Positions 38,718 through 48,842 of a stretch of 64,000 nt of DNA are shown piece by piece. A program made the position numbers and the translations under genes. This DNA is from Hungatella hathewayi WAL-18680 (GTDB lineage Bacteria > Bacillota > Clostridia > Lachnospirales > Lachnospiraceae): contig NZ_JH379028.1 of assembly GCF_000235505.1 (NCBI RefSeq), forward strand, positions 748,107-812,106. The letters are read 5' to 3'. Numbering within the stretch: position 1 is the stretch's first letter; every line of letters begins with the position of its first letter. The notes beneath the pieces were generated by a model, which worked only from the letters and a program-made list of their open reading frames with translations, was not told the DNA's origin and did no database searches.

Positions 38718-39689
38718 CTAATATTTTTTTGTAATCAACAGTTCCACTGCCAGCTGGTCTCCCAGACGGCCGGTTTTCACGGCTTCCTCGGCATCCACGC
38801 ATAGGTTTACATAAGATAGAATCTGCTCCCTGGAAAACGATTTTGCCTGGGGCATGACTTTGCCTACCACGAAGGGCTGCATTTTCAATTTGGAAGCGAT
38901 GCTGCCTTTGTCCATGCCTTTAGCCATCAGCTCCTTCACCTGGAGAATCTGGTTGAACTGCCGGGCGATGAGGAACAGGATGCGCATGGGTGGCTCTTTC
39001 AAGGTCAGCAAATCTTCGTAGAGGTCCATGGCTCTTCTGGTCTGGCGGTTGACGATGGCGGTAACCATATCAAATATCTTGTTGGTGACGCGCACAGTGC
39101 AGACAGCCTCGATATCCTGGTCCGTGATGGTGTCGCGGCCCAGGGTGTAGCTGATTAATTTCTCCAGCTCCATGCGGATATTTTCCATGTCATCCCCGGT
39201 TTTGCTGAGCAGCAGTTCCATAGAATTCCTGGTGATATTCCGCCCCTCCCGCTTCAAAATCCCTCCGGCCCAGGCGGCCAGCTGGGAAGTATCCTGTCTC
39301 GTCATCTCCGCCACATGGCCCAGTTCCTTGACCTTCTTAAACATCCGGCTTCGCTTGTCCACCTCCGACTCCACAAACAGGATGCAGGTGGTGTCGGGCA
39401 TGGTGGGCAGATACTCCACCAGCGCGTCCACCGCGCTCTTAAAGAACCCGCTGTCCTCAATCTGAATCAGCCGCCGCTCCCCAAAGAACGGCATCGTGTC
39501 CGCCAGGCTGATAATCTCCTGCACATCCAGGCCCTTACCCTCAAAATAGTGGTAATTCATGGTGTCGTCGCCTGCGATGGCCTCCTTCAGCCGGTTTTTA
39601 TAACTCTTCTTCAAAAACGCCTCCTCCCCATATAATAGGTAGAAAGGTTTGAATGTTCTGTCTTTTATGTCCTGATTCAGCGTCTGCAT
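38718..39689 (-). CDS. holA: DNA polymerase III delta subunit HolA
   Basis: 323-residue clamp-loader subunit that opens the beta clamp. N-terminal FYLLYGEEAFLKKSYKNRLKEA and MNYHYFEGKGLDVQEIISLADTMPFFGERRLI belong to the AAA-like domain. The central CILFVESEVDKRSRMFKKVKE and the C-terminal collar helices (IARQFNQILQVKELMAKG) follow. ATG at 39689 follows GAGAGGAT. It normally follows comEC directly; here an Rpn-family gene lies between. Confidence 0.94.
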   Translation of the reverse strand: MQTLNQDIKDRTFKPFYLLYGEEAFLKKSYKNRLKEAIAGDDTMNYHYFEGKGLDVQEIISLADTMPFFGERRLIQIEDSGFFKSAVDALVEYLPTMPDTTCILFVESEVDKRSRMFKKVKELGHVAEMTRQDTSQLAAWAGGILKREGRNITRNSMELLLSKTGDDMENIRMELEKLISYTLGRDTITDQDIEAVCTVRVTNKIFDMVTAIVNRQTRRAMDLYEDLLTLKEPPMRILFLIARQFNQILQVKELMAKGMDKGSIASKLKMQPFVVGKVMPQAKSFSREQILSYVNLCVDAEEAVKTGRLGDQLAVELLITKKY

Positions 39690-39762
39690 ATCCTCTCATC
39701 GGTCCTTCCTGTGTAATATGTCTATTATAAAAGGAGGAACGGACCACGTCAAGTTGAAGACC

Positions 39763-40743
39763 TTAAAGATGATATTCCTCCAATAACCTGTCGCGCAGTT
39801 TCTCGTCCGCAGCGACTTTTAAAATCAAATCCTGACGGTTTTGCCGGGCTAAAACAAGAATCAAGTCAGAGAAGCGGCGCAGCCCCTCTGCCTCTCCTTT
39901 TGCTTTTCCTTCTGCTATTCCATCTGCTATTAAATCATCAATCGCCTTACACACGCCCTTTTGCTCCTCTCCTTCCCCGGTGCTCATCAGCTTTTGCAGC
40001 CGCTTCTGTTCTCCCATCAGCGTCCACATCGCCATCATAGCTTCCGGGTCCATATTCTTCAATACTTCCTGGTTTTTCTTTACATAATCGTACAGTAACG
40101 TCTTCTTTGTATTATATTTTAGCATACCGAAAATGTATTGTAAATCCGTTTTAAACTGTTCCAAATGTTCTATCTGGTTCGCCTGAATCAGATTAATCTG
40201 GTAATCCGGAAGATACTGGCGCAGCAGCTCCATATCCGCTTCCGGTAGATTCTGCTCCTTCACTCCTATCATATCGTATAAACTTTCGTTGCCATCCCAG
40301 TCATCCCCCAGATACAGTACAAAACTGATAACTGGCGTGAGTTTATCATCTTTTGTGATACCGGACAGGAATTCTTTGCTGTTTTTCAGTTCTCCCTTCC
40401 CCTTATGTTCCGACTCCATATCCCGCAACTGCTCGATGTAGTTTAGAGAATCATAAACCATGTTTCTCACTGGCATCGCATAATGAACGGCTCCCTGAAT
40501 TTCACATGCCATAATCATAAAATAAATTCCAAATGACGCCTTCATCACAATATCCCGGTACCGGAGCAGCGTTCGCTTATTTCCCTTGCTGTCCACATAT
40601 ATCAGACCTGATTTGTCCGGCACCAATTCTAAATCCTCTGGTTTTAATATCTGTTTTCCGTGGAAAATTCCCCCATTGATTAAATCTGCGAAGTATGATT
40701 TCTTCGTCAATAGATGATTCATTGTATAATCTAATTCCGCCAT
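39763..40743 (-). CDS. Rpn-family (PD-(D/E)XK) nuclease / transposase-like protein
   Basis: 326-residue protein of the group annotated as recombination-promoting nuclease or putative transposase, widespread in Clostridia. The N-terminal part (DYTMNHLLTKKSYFADLINGGIFHGKQ; later YRDIVMKAS) fits the family's nuclease domain, followed by a long helical region and a tail with a Glu/Gly/Lys repeat (AEGKAKGEAEGLRRF) typical of the family. The ATG at 40743 is preferred because AGGGAG precedes it. It interrupts the usual comEC-holA pair, so it is probably an accessory insertion. No flanking inverted repeats were found. Confidence 0.75.
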   Translation of the reverse strand: MAELDYTMNHLLTKKSYFADLINGGIFHGKQILKPEDLELVPDKSGLIYVDSKGNKRTLLRYRDIVMKASFGIYFMIMACEIQGAVHYAMPVRNMVYDSLNYIEQLRDMESEHKGKGELKNSKEFLSGITKDDKLTPVISFVLYLGDDWDGNESLYDMIGVKEQNLPEADMELLRQYLPDYQINLIQANQIEHLEQFKTDLQYIFGMLKYNTKKTLLYDYVKKNQEVLKNMDPEAMMAMWTLMGEQKRLQKLMSTGEGEEQKGVCKAIDDLIADGIAEGKAKGEAEGLRRFSDLILVLARQNRQDLILKVAADEKLRDRLLEEYHL

Positions 40744-40957
40744 AAGCGCTTCTCCCTTCTGTGTTTCATCATCGATACACAAAAGCCCCCATGCGCATCA
40801 CTCTCCTTTTGGTAACTCCTATTCTTTAAAACTGTTTGAAATATTTGCAGAATCTGCAAAGATAACAAATGAATCGAAGAGAACAGATGTCTCTTTGAAT
40901 GTGTTTTTATCATAGTCGATTTACGATTAGAAGTCAAGAAAATTTTCCACTTATTTT

Positions 40958-43480
40958 TTAATCCATATCCTGGTGCAGAAAGATGCTCCAGGATATGGTT
41001 TCCCCGTTCATGTGGGCGGTGATGGCTCCGGTGTTTTCTGTAATGAGAATCTTTATGCCATGGTTCCGGTAGCGGTCCAGGGTTTCCTGATGGGGGTGGC
41101 CGTAGGAATTGCCTTCTCCGCAGGATATAATGGCCCATTGGGGGGTGACTGATTCTAGGAGTGACTCGGAGCTGGAGTATTTGGAGCCGTGGTGGGCGGA
41201 TTTCAGGACCTGGATAGGTGGGGCGGGGGTGAGAAGGGTATTTTGGGTTAACATGTCCTTTTCACCGGCTTCGCTCATGTCTCCGGTCAGGAGGACGGCG
41301 GTTTGGCCGTAAGTCAGTTCCAGGACCAGGGAATGCTCGTTTCGCTCCTGTTTTCGATGCTCGCTGCCGTGGTAGAGGCAGGTCAGGGACAGGGCTCCGG
41401 CTTTGACCCGCTCGCCGGCCTGCATCCAGTGAATCTGGCCGCCGTGGGACTCCATGAGACGTACCAGGGACTGATAGGACGGGTCCTCTCTGCCCAGCCA
41501 GGGTAAGATCAGATTTTTGATGCGGATATCGCTGTTTTCCTCCAGGAGATATTGGAGGCCGTTGATGTGGTCCTGGTCGCCGTGGCTGACGATGGCGTAG
41601 TCTACCTGGCTGATACCGAGACTTTTTAAGTATGGCTCCATAGTATTTTTGCCCAGCTCTTTTTTGTCCGTGCTGCCGCCATCTACCAGAATCACGGCGT
41701 CCTTAGAGCGGATACAGATTCCGTCTCCCTGGCCCACGTCCAGAAATGTGACTTCCAGACCTTTTGTGGGGAGCTGCCAGAGGAGAAAGAAGCACAATAC
41801 TGTCCCGATGGCCAGCAGCGTGTATGGAATCATACGTCGGATGGAAATGTGGCTGCCTGCATTATCCTCTGCAATGCCGTGCTTCTGTTCACACTTCTGT
41901 TCACGCTTCTGTCCGCATTTCTGTCCTCGCTCCTGCCCATACCTCTGCACCAGCACGCAGCACACATACCATAGCAACACAGCCATCGCCGCTATATAAA
42001 CTCCAATCTGCCACAGCCGCGGCTGTCCCACAATCAAATTTGCTCCAGGCAGCCGCTCAACACAGCTGCACAGCCAGCGGTAAAACTCCAGAATATAGTG
42101 TCCGCTTCCAACCGCCACAACCCCGGCCGGGCGCCATACGGCGCCCAGCGCTATCCCAAGGATTCCGGAAACCACCACATATCCCATCAACGGAATCACT
42201 ACCAGATTCAGCACAATCCCATATATTGGATATTCATAAAAATGATACACAATCACCGGACATGTCACCATCTGGACGGCAACGCCCAGGACGACAGTCT
42301 TTCCAAAGCTGTTTTTTATCTCCAGCTTCTCCACCATCCAAGGGCCCAGCCCTCCAATAGCAGCCACGGCCCCAAAGGACAACTGGAAGCCGGCCTGGGT
42401 CACCAGGCCCGGATATTCCAGCAGAATCAGAATGCAGGCCAGTCCGGCCGCCGACAGCATATCGTAACTCCTCCCCAGATATCCGGCCAGCAGAAAGACA
42501 AGCAGCATACAAACCGCCCGCATCACCGACGAGGAACCTCCAGTCAGAATTCCATAACTGACAATGGCCGCCGCCCCTATGATTCCTGCGGCGCCATAGC
42601 TCATACCGGCACGCCGCAGCCCCCGATACACACACATTCCCACCAGCGAGATATGCAGTCCGCTGATGGCCAGCAGATGGGCGATCCCATTCCGCTGGTA
42701 TAACCTCCTCACCCCGTCATCCAGCGCCGTCTTATCCCCCAGAATCGCCGCCTGGAATATCCCGTAGTCCTCCGGCTCGCAGATACTCTCAAGCACCTCC
42801 CCGGCCGCCAGCCGCATCCGGTACAGCCAGTCCCGATACCGCCAGCCCGGCTCCTTCCACCCTTCCTTCCGGGGACCGTCCACAACCTTCATATCCTCCC
42901 CAAACATCTGCAGCCGAAACCCCAGCGCCCGGTAATACTCTTTAAAATCAAACTCCCCCGGATTCCTGGCCTCCGACGGTTCCTTTATCTCCCCCCAAAC
43001 AGCCACCTCCATCCCCAGCCGTACCGTCAGAGACTCTTCCACCCTCTCAAACTTCTCCTTCTCCACATAAACCACCATATCCGGCGCATCCCATTCTCCG
43101 CTCCCCACAAATTCGTTTCCATCCAATTCTCCTCCCGTCCACGTCCCAGTCCCCATCCCCCGGCACCCGGACAGCGTCAGCCCATAACTCTTCTCCTTCT
43201 CCCCAATCTCCTCCACAATCCCGCGCACCCACACCCGTTTCCCCTCCGTGAGCCGCAGTGCCTCTTTCTCCACTCCATCCTTCCGATACCCATTCATCCC
43301 CGCAAATCCACCCACCAGACACAAAAGCAGCAGGAACCACGTCCATGGCTTCCTGCTGCTTCTCCTTTTTCCACACAACCATAACAATCCCGGCGCTAAT
43401 ATCACCAGAATCCCTATTCCGACGTTCCCAGGCAGCAGAGCCAATACCTCTCCAAGTACGAATCCCCCAGCCATATACAT
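40958..43480 (-). CDS. comEC: DNA uptake channel protein ComEC/Rec2
   Basis: 840-residue polytopic protein that moves single-stranded DNA across the membrane during competence. N-terminal helices and DUF4131 region (to about 215) precede the Competence domain (GIAHLLAISGLHISLVGM) and a metallo-beta-lactamase-type domain with FLDVGQGDGI, SHGDQDH and SAHHGSKYSS. The first ATG (43480) has no ribosome site. The frame continues upstream to an ATT at 43495 with GGAGGAA six bases before it, giving an MKRPLMYMAGG start typical of ComEC, so ATT initiation is likely. It is coupled to the GerMN gene. Confidence 0.94.
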   Translation of the reverse strand: MYMAGGFVLGEVLALLPGNVGIGILVILAPGLLWLCGKRRSSRKPWTWFLLLLCLVGGFAGMNGYRKDGVEKEALRLTEGKRVWVRGIVEEIGEKEKSYGLTLSGCRGMGTGTWTGGELDGNEFVGSGEWDAPDMVVYVEKEKFERVEESLTVRLGMEVAVWGEIKEPSEARNPGEFDFKEYYRALGFRLQMFGEDMKVVDGPRKEGWKEPGWRYRDWLYRMRLAAGEVLESICEPEDYGIFQAAILGDKTALDDGVRRLYQRNGIAHLLAISGLHISLVGMCVYRGLRRAGMSYGAAGIIGAAAIVSYGILTGGSSSVMRAVCMLLVFLLAGYLGRSYDMLSAAGLACILILLEYPGLVTQAGFQLSFGAVAAIGGLGPWMVEKLEIKNSFGKTVVLGVAVQMVTCPVIVYHFYEYPIYGIVLNLVVIPLMGYVVVSGILGIALGAVWRPAGVVAVGSGHYILEFYRWLCSCVERLPGANLIVGQPRLWQIGVYIAAMAVLLWYVCCVLVQRYGQERGQKCGQKREQKCEQKHGIAEDNAGSHISIRRMIPYTLLAIGTVLCFFLLWQLPTKGLEVTFLDVGQGDGICIRSKDAVILVDGGSTDKKELGKNTMEPYLKSLGISQVDYAIVSHGDQDHINGLQYLLEENSDIRIKNLILPWLGREDPSYQSLVRLMESHGGQIHWMQAGERVKAGALSLTCLYHGSEHRKQERNEHSLVLELTYGQTAVLLTGDMSEAGEKDMLTQNTLLTPAPPIQVLKSAHHGSKYSSSESLLESVTPQWAIISCGEGNSYGHPHQETLDRYRNHGIKILITENTGAITAHMNGETISWSIFLHQDMD

Positions 43481-43490
43481 CAGTGGTCGT

Positions 43491-44420
43491 TTAATTGTCT
43501 GTTCCTCCTATATCAAGATTCCGCTCAAACATGGTATTCAGCGATATCGAATCCCTGAACATCACATCCGTGGAACCGTTGATGGTTATCTGCACCTTGT
43601 TGACGGAGGTAAGCCCCGACAGCGAATTGACGATGGAGTAAATCGGAATCGTATCCATCACCTCCTCCGTATTATTCAAAAATGCAGAGTCAAAATTAAT
43701 ATAGCACACATTTTCATTCACCGATACATTGAGTAACTTGGTGTCCTTCGGCAGCGTCCGCTTTCTCCCCGGCTCCTCCGGCCCCTTTATCAGTTCCTCA
43801 ATAATCAGCTTTTCCAGCGAAGTGTTCACATTGTGCACCACTTCCCTCTGTTCCTCCACCAAAGATTCTCCGGTCTCATCCGCGAAGTACAGCACCAGCT
43901 CCGTCTTCTCAAACGCATTGACATCACTGATACTCTCCACAAAATCCCCGCCGGCCATCATTCCCACCGGATTCCCCGCCTTGTCAAGCAGCGGCTGGTC
44001 ACCCACGTAGATGTTAATGTAGTCGATACCCTCAATCTGAGTCAGTGTCTTTGCAAGGGCCGCCCGGCACAGAATCTCCCTGGTGGTATTCATATTGGAA
44101 CGACTGCCGTAGCCCGCGTCAAAATACAGGTACAGCACCATTTCTTCCCTCTGGTATTTCGTCAGAGTCACCTTGTCCGACAAGGCCGCCTGGCTGTCCA
44201 AATCCTGGGGAACCGTCACAAACTGGTTCCAGATTTCTCCAATCAGCGCGTCCGTGTCCGTGGTCTCTGTCACATAGTCCTGGGGCGCCAGCCTTGTCAT
44301 CGACGAATTCAGATAATAAATCTTATACGTATGCTCCGTATCCGACACCTGACGTTCTCCGGAACACCCAGTCAGCAAAACCACAAGAAAAAGAAACAGC
44401 GTCATCACTCTTTGCTTCAT
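43491..44420 (-). CDS. GerMN-domain lipoprotein
   Basis: 309-residue lipoprotein. The signal ends at LLTGC (Cys about 19). Two GerMN-like repeats follow: one around YKIYYLNSSMTRLAP... YLYFDAGY and one around LVLYFADETGESLVEEQREV... LEKLIIEELIKGPEE. GerM-domain proteins act in sporulation and germination envelopes. ATG at 44420 follows AGGAGG. It lies between the sensor kinase and comEC; its last codons overlap the probable comEC start. Confidence 0.9.
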   Translation of the reverse strand: MKQRVMTLFLFLVVLLTGCSGERQVSDTEHTYKIYYLNSSMTRLAPQDYVTETTDTDALIGEIWNQFVTVPQDLDSQAALSDKVTLTKYQREEMVLYLYFDAGYGSRSNMNTTREILCRAALAKTLTQIEGIDYINIYVGDQPLLDKAGNPVGMMAGGDFVESISDVNAFEKTELVLYFADETGESLVEEQREVVHNVNTSLEKLIIEELIKGPEEPGRKRTLPKDTKLLNVSVNENVCYINFDSAFLNNTEEVMDTIPIYSIVNSLSGLTSVNKVQITINGSTDVMFRDSISLNTMFERNLDIGGTDN

Positions 44421-44435
44421 ATTCTGCCTCCTTCT

Positions 44436-45885
44436 CTATGGGATATAAGTCAAAGGCACGCGCACCGTAAAGGTCGAGCCTTCGCCCTCTTTGCTAATCA
44501 CCTTGATGGCTCCCTTGTGCATCAGAATCACCTTTCTGGTGATGGCAAGCCCAAGTCCCGTGCCTCCGGTCTCCCTGGAGCGGGCCTTGTCCACCCGGTA
44601 GAAGCGCTCAAAGATATTTTCCTGGAATTCCTCCGGAATGCCGCAGCCGGAATCCGCCACCTTCACATAGAAGAACTTGTGGTCCGCATCCAATACCACC
44701 CGGACCCATCCGCCCTCCACGTTGTACTTGATCGCATTTTCTACCAGGTTGTTGAGGGCCAGGGACAGCTTCACCTCATCCACATCCGCCACCACTTCCC
44801 GGATACTCTCAAATATCAGCTCCACATTCCGCTTCTTCGCAATGGGCCGCAGCCGTTTCAATATCAGCTGCAACAGCGCGTTGATATCCACCTGGGCGAT
44901 ATTGATCTCCGTGGCCGCCTTGTCCATCTTCACCAGGGACAGCAAATCATCGATAATCTTGCTCTCTCTGTCTATCTCATCCGAGATATCCATCATAAAC
45001 TCCCGGTACAGCTCCACCGGAACCTCTTCCATCCCCATCAGCGAGTCCGCCAGCACCCGGATGGACGTAATCGGCGTCTTCAGCTCATGTGACACATTGG
45101 ACACAAATTCCTCTCTGGACTGGTCCACCGTCTTCAATCTCGTGAGCGTGGTCGTCACCGCCGACGATATCTCCCTGGTCTCCTTGTAGGTATGCTCCGC
45201 AATAGGCTCGTCAAGATTCCCTTGGGCCACCCGGTTCAGTCCCGCCTGCAGCCGCTTGAAGGGCCGCATCAGCAGCGCGATCAGCCCGAAGGCCAGCATA
45301 ACCAGCACCCACAGAATCATTACCTGGAAAAAATGTGGTCTTCTCCGACGCCTTTTCCACCAGCGCCAGCAGATTCTCCGTGGAACCGGTGACCACCAGC
45401 ACGCCCTCAATATTCTTCTCCGGCGTCCCGTCGTAGACCGGGGTGGTCAGGGCGATATAATGCTTGTCCTTGTGATGCCTGCTGCTGTTCTCCCCCTGAA
45501 AGCAACGGATAACCTCCTCCGACACGTTGGTCTTCCCAACGGCCAGCTTGAAGGTATCTCCAATCACCTTGAAATTCTTGTCCACCAGGATAACCCGCCC
45601 GCTGAACACATCGGCTATCACGTCCATTTCCCCGGTAATCAACGGGTCCGGGGAATCGGCGGACAGGTAGCCGGAACGGGTCATCTTGTTGCTGAGAATC
45701 AGGCACTGGTTCTGAATCTGGATAATCCGGTTCTCAATCTGCATCTGCCGGAAGGACCAGCTCATCACGTAACTCTCCGCCACCAGCGGAATCAGCCCAA
45801 TCAGGACCAGAATAAAAAACAGAGGCACCTTCATGCTGATGGTATGCTTCCATTTTATTTTTTTGAATGGCATGAATGAACGCAT
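44436..45885 (-). pseudogene. membrane sensor histidine kinase (HAMP-HisKA-HATPase), frameshifted
   Basis: Sensor kinase resembling WalK/PhoR. The N-terminal frame has a first membrane segment (VPLFFILVLIGLIPLVAE) and an extracellular PAS/Cache-like domain to ASEKTTF. The next frame carries the second helix (FFQVMILWVLVMLAFGLIALL), HAMP, the H box (SNVSHELKTPITSIR), the N box (NNLVENAIKYN) and GTGLGLAI. The break is in six A on the plus strand (45328-45333). Five would give a 482-residue kinase. ATG at 45885 follows GGAGG; a longer start at 45930 overlapping degV is possible. No response regulator gene is adjacent. Confidence 0.87.
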
Positions 45886-45922
45886 CCCTTCCCTCCTCCA
45901 TTTCTTCTCCCTTTCCTGGTAC

Positions 45923-46801
45923 TCATTCATCCTTTAAGATATCCAGCTTCTTCGTGCACGCTACCGCCAGGGCTCCCGGCCCGATATGACAGCTGACGCT
46001 TAAGGACAGGGCGTCCACATAGACCTCCCCCGCCTCCGGGAACATTTCCTCCAGCTCCCGTTTAAACTCCATGGCGGCCTCCTCGTTGGCCGTATGCGCC
46101 ACCTCCAGATAGAGGCCCTTCCCCGTCTTGTCTCCAAAACGCTCCTCCATATCCTTGGCGATGGCCGTCACCATGGTGGATTTGGCCTGCTTCATGGTTC
46201 TCGCCTTAGAAAATGCATCCAGCTTCTCTCCCTGGATGGTCAGCACCGGTTTAATCTTCAACAGCGTGCCAAGGGCCGCGGCCGCCGGTGTGATTCTCCC
46301 GCCCTTTTTCAGATATTTTAACGTATCCACGGTGATATAAATGCTGGAATCAAACTTGGTATCCTCCAGCACCTTCTGTATCTCCCCGCCGCTCATCCCA
46401 CGGTCCGCCATAGCCTTGGCGTCCATCACGGACTGTCTCTGGGTCACGGAAATCCGCTGGTTATTTACCACAAACACCTGATCTTCATAATCCTGAGCCA
46501 GCATCAAGGCCGTCTGGCAGGAGCCGCTTAAGCCGCTGGACATGGGAATGTGGACAATCTGCTCATATTCCTTCAGCAAATCCTTCCACAGCGTCAAAAT
46601 CGCATCCGGCGACGGCTGTGACGTGGAAATATCGCTCCCATCCCCCAGCTTCTGATAAAACTGCTGCTGGGTCAAATCCACATCCTCATAATGGGTCTGC
46701 CCGTCAATCATAAACGGCATGGGCAGTACATAAACGCCCTCCTCTTTTGCCTGCGACTGTGTAATGCCGCTGTTACTGTCTGTTACAATAGCTACTCTCA
46801 T
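45923..46801 (-). CDS. DegV-family fatty-acid-binding protein
   Basis: 292-residue DegV/FakB-type protein, which binds a fatty acid so that a FakA-type kinase can phosphorylate it. N-terminal IVTDSNSGITQSQAKEEGVYVLPMPF and the SSGLSGSCQTA motif in PMSSGLSGS hold the ligand. C-terminal HIGPGALAVAC supplies the His that contacts the carboxylate. ATG at 46801 follows AAGGAG. It lies 19 bases after the ABC exporter and before the kinase. No FakA gene is nearby. Confidence 0.93.
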   Translation of the reverse strand: MRVAIVTDSNSGITQSQAKEEGVYVLPMPFMIDGQTHYEDVDLTQQQFYQKLGDGSDISTSQPSPDAILTLWKDLLKEYEQIVHIPMSSGLSGSCQTALMLAQDYEDQVFVVNNQRISVTQRQSVMDAKAMADRGMSGGEIQKVLEDTKFDSSIYITVDTLKYLKKGGRITPAAAALGTLLKIKPVLTIQGEKLDAFSKARTMKQAKSTMVTAIAKDMEERFGDKTGKGLYLEVAHTANEEAAMEFKRELEEMFPEAGEVYVDALSLSVSCHIGPGALAVACTKKLDILKDE

Positions 46802-46820
46802 CCGATGGACTCCTTCTCTG

Positions 46821-48596
46821 TTATACTATACTCATCTCCTGGCCTGCCGCCATATCCCCCGCGTTGGCTGTCATGTAAAGCTGATAATACATACCATGTT
46901 TCTCCAAAAGCTGTTCGTGGCTTCCTTCCTCCACGATCCGGTTCCCCGAAAGCACCAGTATCCGGTCGGCCCCCTTAATGGTGGTCAGCCGGTGGGCGAT
47001 GGTGAGTGTGGTTCTGCCTGCCGCCAGCTTGTCAAGGGACTCTGACACCAGATGCTCACTCTCGTTGTCCAGCGCCGCAGTGGCCTCATCTAACAGCAGC
47101 ACCTTGGGTTCCTTTAAGAACACCCTGGCAATGCTGATGCGCTGCTTCTGTCCGCCAGACAGCTTCACACCCCGCTCACCCACATAGGTGTCGTAACCGT
47201 CCTTCAATTCCTCAATAAATTCATGGGCCCCGGCCAGCTTAGCCGCCCGGATCACGTCCTCCTTCGACGCTCCCGGCTTTCCGTAAGCTATATTTTCAAA
47301 GACACTGCCGGAAAACAGATACACATCCTGCTGCACCACGCCCACATTTCCCCGCAGACTCTGCAGGGTGACGTTCTTAATGTTCTGTCCGTCCAGCAGA
47401 ATATCGCCCTCTGTCGTATCATAAAACCTGGGAATCAGATTGCACAGCGTGGTCTTCCCGCCGCCGGACGGTCCCACCAGCGCCACCTTCTCTCCCGGCC
47501 GGATTGTCAGATTGATATCCGCCAGCACCGGAGTATGGTCATCCGGATACTCGAAGGAGACATGGCGGAAGGTGATTTCCCCCTTCACGTCGTGGAGCGG
47601 AACCGCTCCTTCCTCATCAAAGATATCCACGCTGGCATCCATCAGCTCCGTAAAACGCTCAATTCCCGTCATCCCTCTCTGGAACTGCTCTGCAAACTCG
47701 ATAATCCGGCGGATGGTCGCCAGAAGGGTGGTCACATACAGGGTGTACGCCACCAAATCCGCCGGCTCAATCAAGCCCTTTATCATGAAAATGCCGCCGG
47801 CCACAATCACCACCACATACATCAGTCCGTCAAACATGCGGATGGTGTTCTGGAACGCCGCCATATATTTGTAGGTCTCCCGCTTAATTCTCAGGAATTC
47901 CTGGTTGTCCTTATTAAATTTGTCAATCTCCACATCCTCGTTGGCAAAAGCCCGCACCACCTTGTTGCCAAGCAGACTGTCCTCAATCCTGGCGTTCAGC
48001 TCGCCGATGTGGTTTCTCTGGCGTTTAAACGCCTTCTTCACCTGAATGTTAAAATAGGAACAGGAGATGGCCATCACCGGAATCAGGATAAAAATGATGA
48101 GTGTCAGCAGCACATTAATCCGCGCCAGAATCACAAAGGACACCACCGTCTTCACAAACGCAATGAAGAACTCCTCCGGGCAGTGATGGGCAAACTCCGT
48201 CACGTCAAACAAATCGCTGGTAATCCGGGACATAATCTGTCCCACCTTGGTGTTATTAAAATAATTGTCCGACAACTTCTGCAGATGGGCAAATGCATCC
48301 TCCCGCATATCCGTCTCGATGGCCGCGCCCATCACATGGCCGGTGTAAGCCATATAAAAGCTGGCCAGGCCGTCGATCATGCGCAGTACAAAATAAAGCG
48401 CTCCGATTGTCACAATGGTGCGCACCGTCAGAGCCGCCAAATCATTCATCCCGATGTTGGTAATATAGCGAAGAATCAATGGCAGCACCAGTTCACAGAT
48501 TGTCGTGAGGGCGGCGCAGAACAAATCCATCGTCATGATTCCCAGATATTTCCGATAATATGGTGCAAATCGTTTTAACAGTGTACTCGTTTTCAT
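46821..48596 (-). CDS. ABC exporter, fused membrane and ATPase domains
   Basis: 591-residue half-transporter of the MsbA/LmrA/MdlB type. Six membrane helices (to about 320) precede the nucleotide-binding domain with Walker A GPSGGGKTT, Q loop VVQQDVYLF, signature KLSGGQKQR and Walker B VLLLDEATAALD; the H loop is TIAHRLTTI. It probably works as a homodimer exporting lipids, drugs or peptides. The ribosome site is weak (TGAGT). A MarR regulator lies upstream but is separated by a terminator. Confidence 0.94.
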   Translation of the reverse strand: MKTSTLLKRFAPYYRKYLGIMTMDLFCAALTTICELVLPLILRYITNIGMNDLAALTVRTIVTIGALYFVLRMIDGLASFYMAYTGHVMGAAIETDMREDAFAHLQKLSDNYFNNTKVGQIMSRITSDLFDVTEFAHHCPEEFFIAFVKTVVSFVILARINVLLTLIIFILIPVMAISCSYFNIQVKKAFKRQRNHIGELNARIEDSLLGNKVVRAFANEDVEIDKFNKDNQEFLRIKRETYKYMAAFQNTIRMFDGLMYVVVIVAGGIFMIKGLIEPADLVAYTLYVTTLLATIRRIIEFAEQFQRGMTGIERFTELMDASVDIFDEEGAVPLHDVKGEITFRHVSFEYPDDHTPVLADINLTIRPGEKVALVGPSGGGKTTLCNLIPRFYDTTEGDILLDGQNIKNVTLQSLRGNVGVVQQDVYLFSGSVFENIAYGKPGASKEDVIRAAKLAGAHEFIEELKDGYDTYVGERGVKLSGGQKQRISIARVFLKEPKVLLLDEATAALDNESEHLVSESLDKLAAGRTTLTIAHRLTTIKGADRILVLSGNRIVEEGSHEQLLEKHGMYYQLYMTANAGDMAAGQEMSIV

Positions 48597-48774
48597 ATCG
48601 TTTACTCAAGCATCCTTATGTCTTATCATATTCTCTCATTCCACAGCATGTCCGCCCGTGCGTCTCTATGCCATGTAACGCTTTCTAGTGTATCACAAAA
48701 CCGTTTATTTTGCCACTGGAAAGAGCATTCGTTTTAAAACTGCGCCTGAATTTCATTCTTTTTCCTATGGAACC

Positions 48775-48832
48775 CCAAAAAGGCTGCTGTCACCGGCGTG
48801 GAAAACCGGCCGATGACAACAGTCTTTTTTGA
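48775..48832 (-). terminator. Rho-independent terminator after the MarR gene
   Basis: Minus-strand stem AGACTGTTGTCATCGGC / GCCGGTGACAGCAGCCT with a few mismatches, then TTTTT. The rest of the 48.6-48.84 kb gap probably holds the ABC exporter promoter, but no convincing -35 was seen. Confidence 0.8.
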
Positions 48833-48842
48833 TTTAACGATA

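Noticed and set aside
43833..45092. 419-codon open frame on the plus strand
   Set aside because: Antisense to the GerMN and kinase genes; no ribosome site and shadow-type composition.
47223..48578. 451-codon open frame on the plus strand
   Set aside because: Antisense to the ABC exporter. Composition (His, Gln, Arg-rich) is the mirror of GC-rich codons, with no domain.
48600..48775. Promoter candidate for the ABC exporter
   Set aside because: A TACACT -10 is present but the -35 (GTGGCA) is weak.
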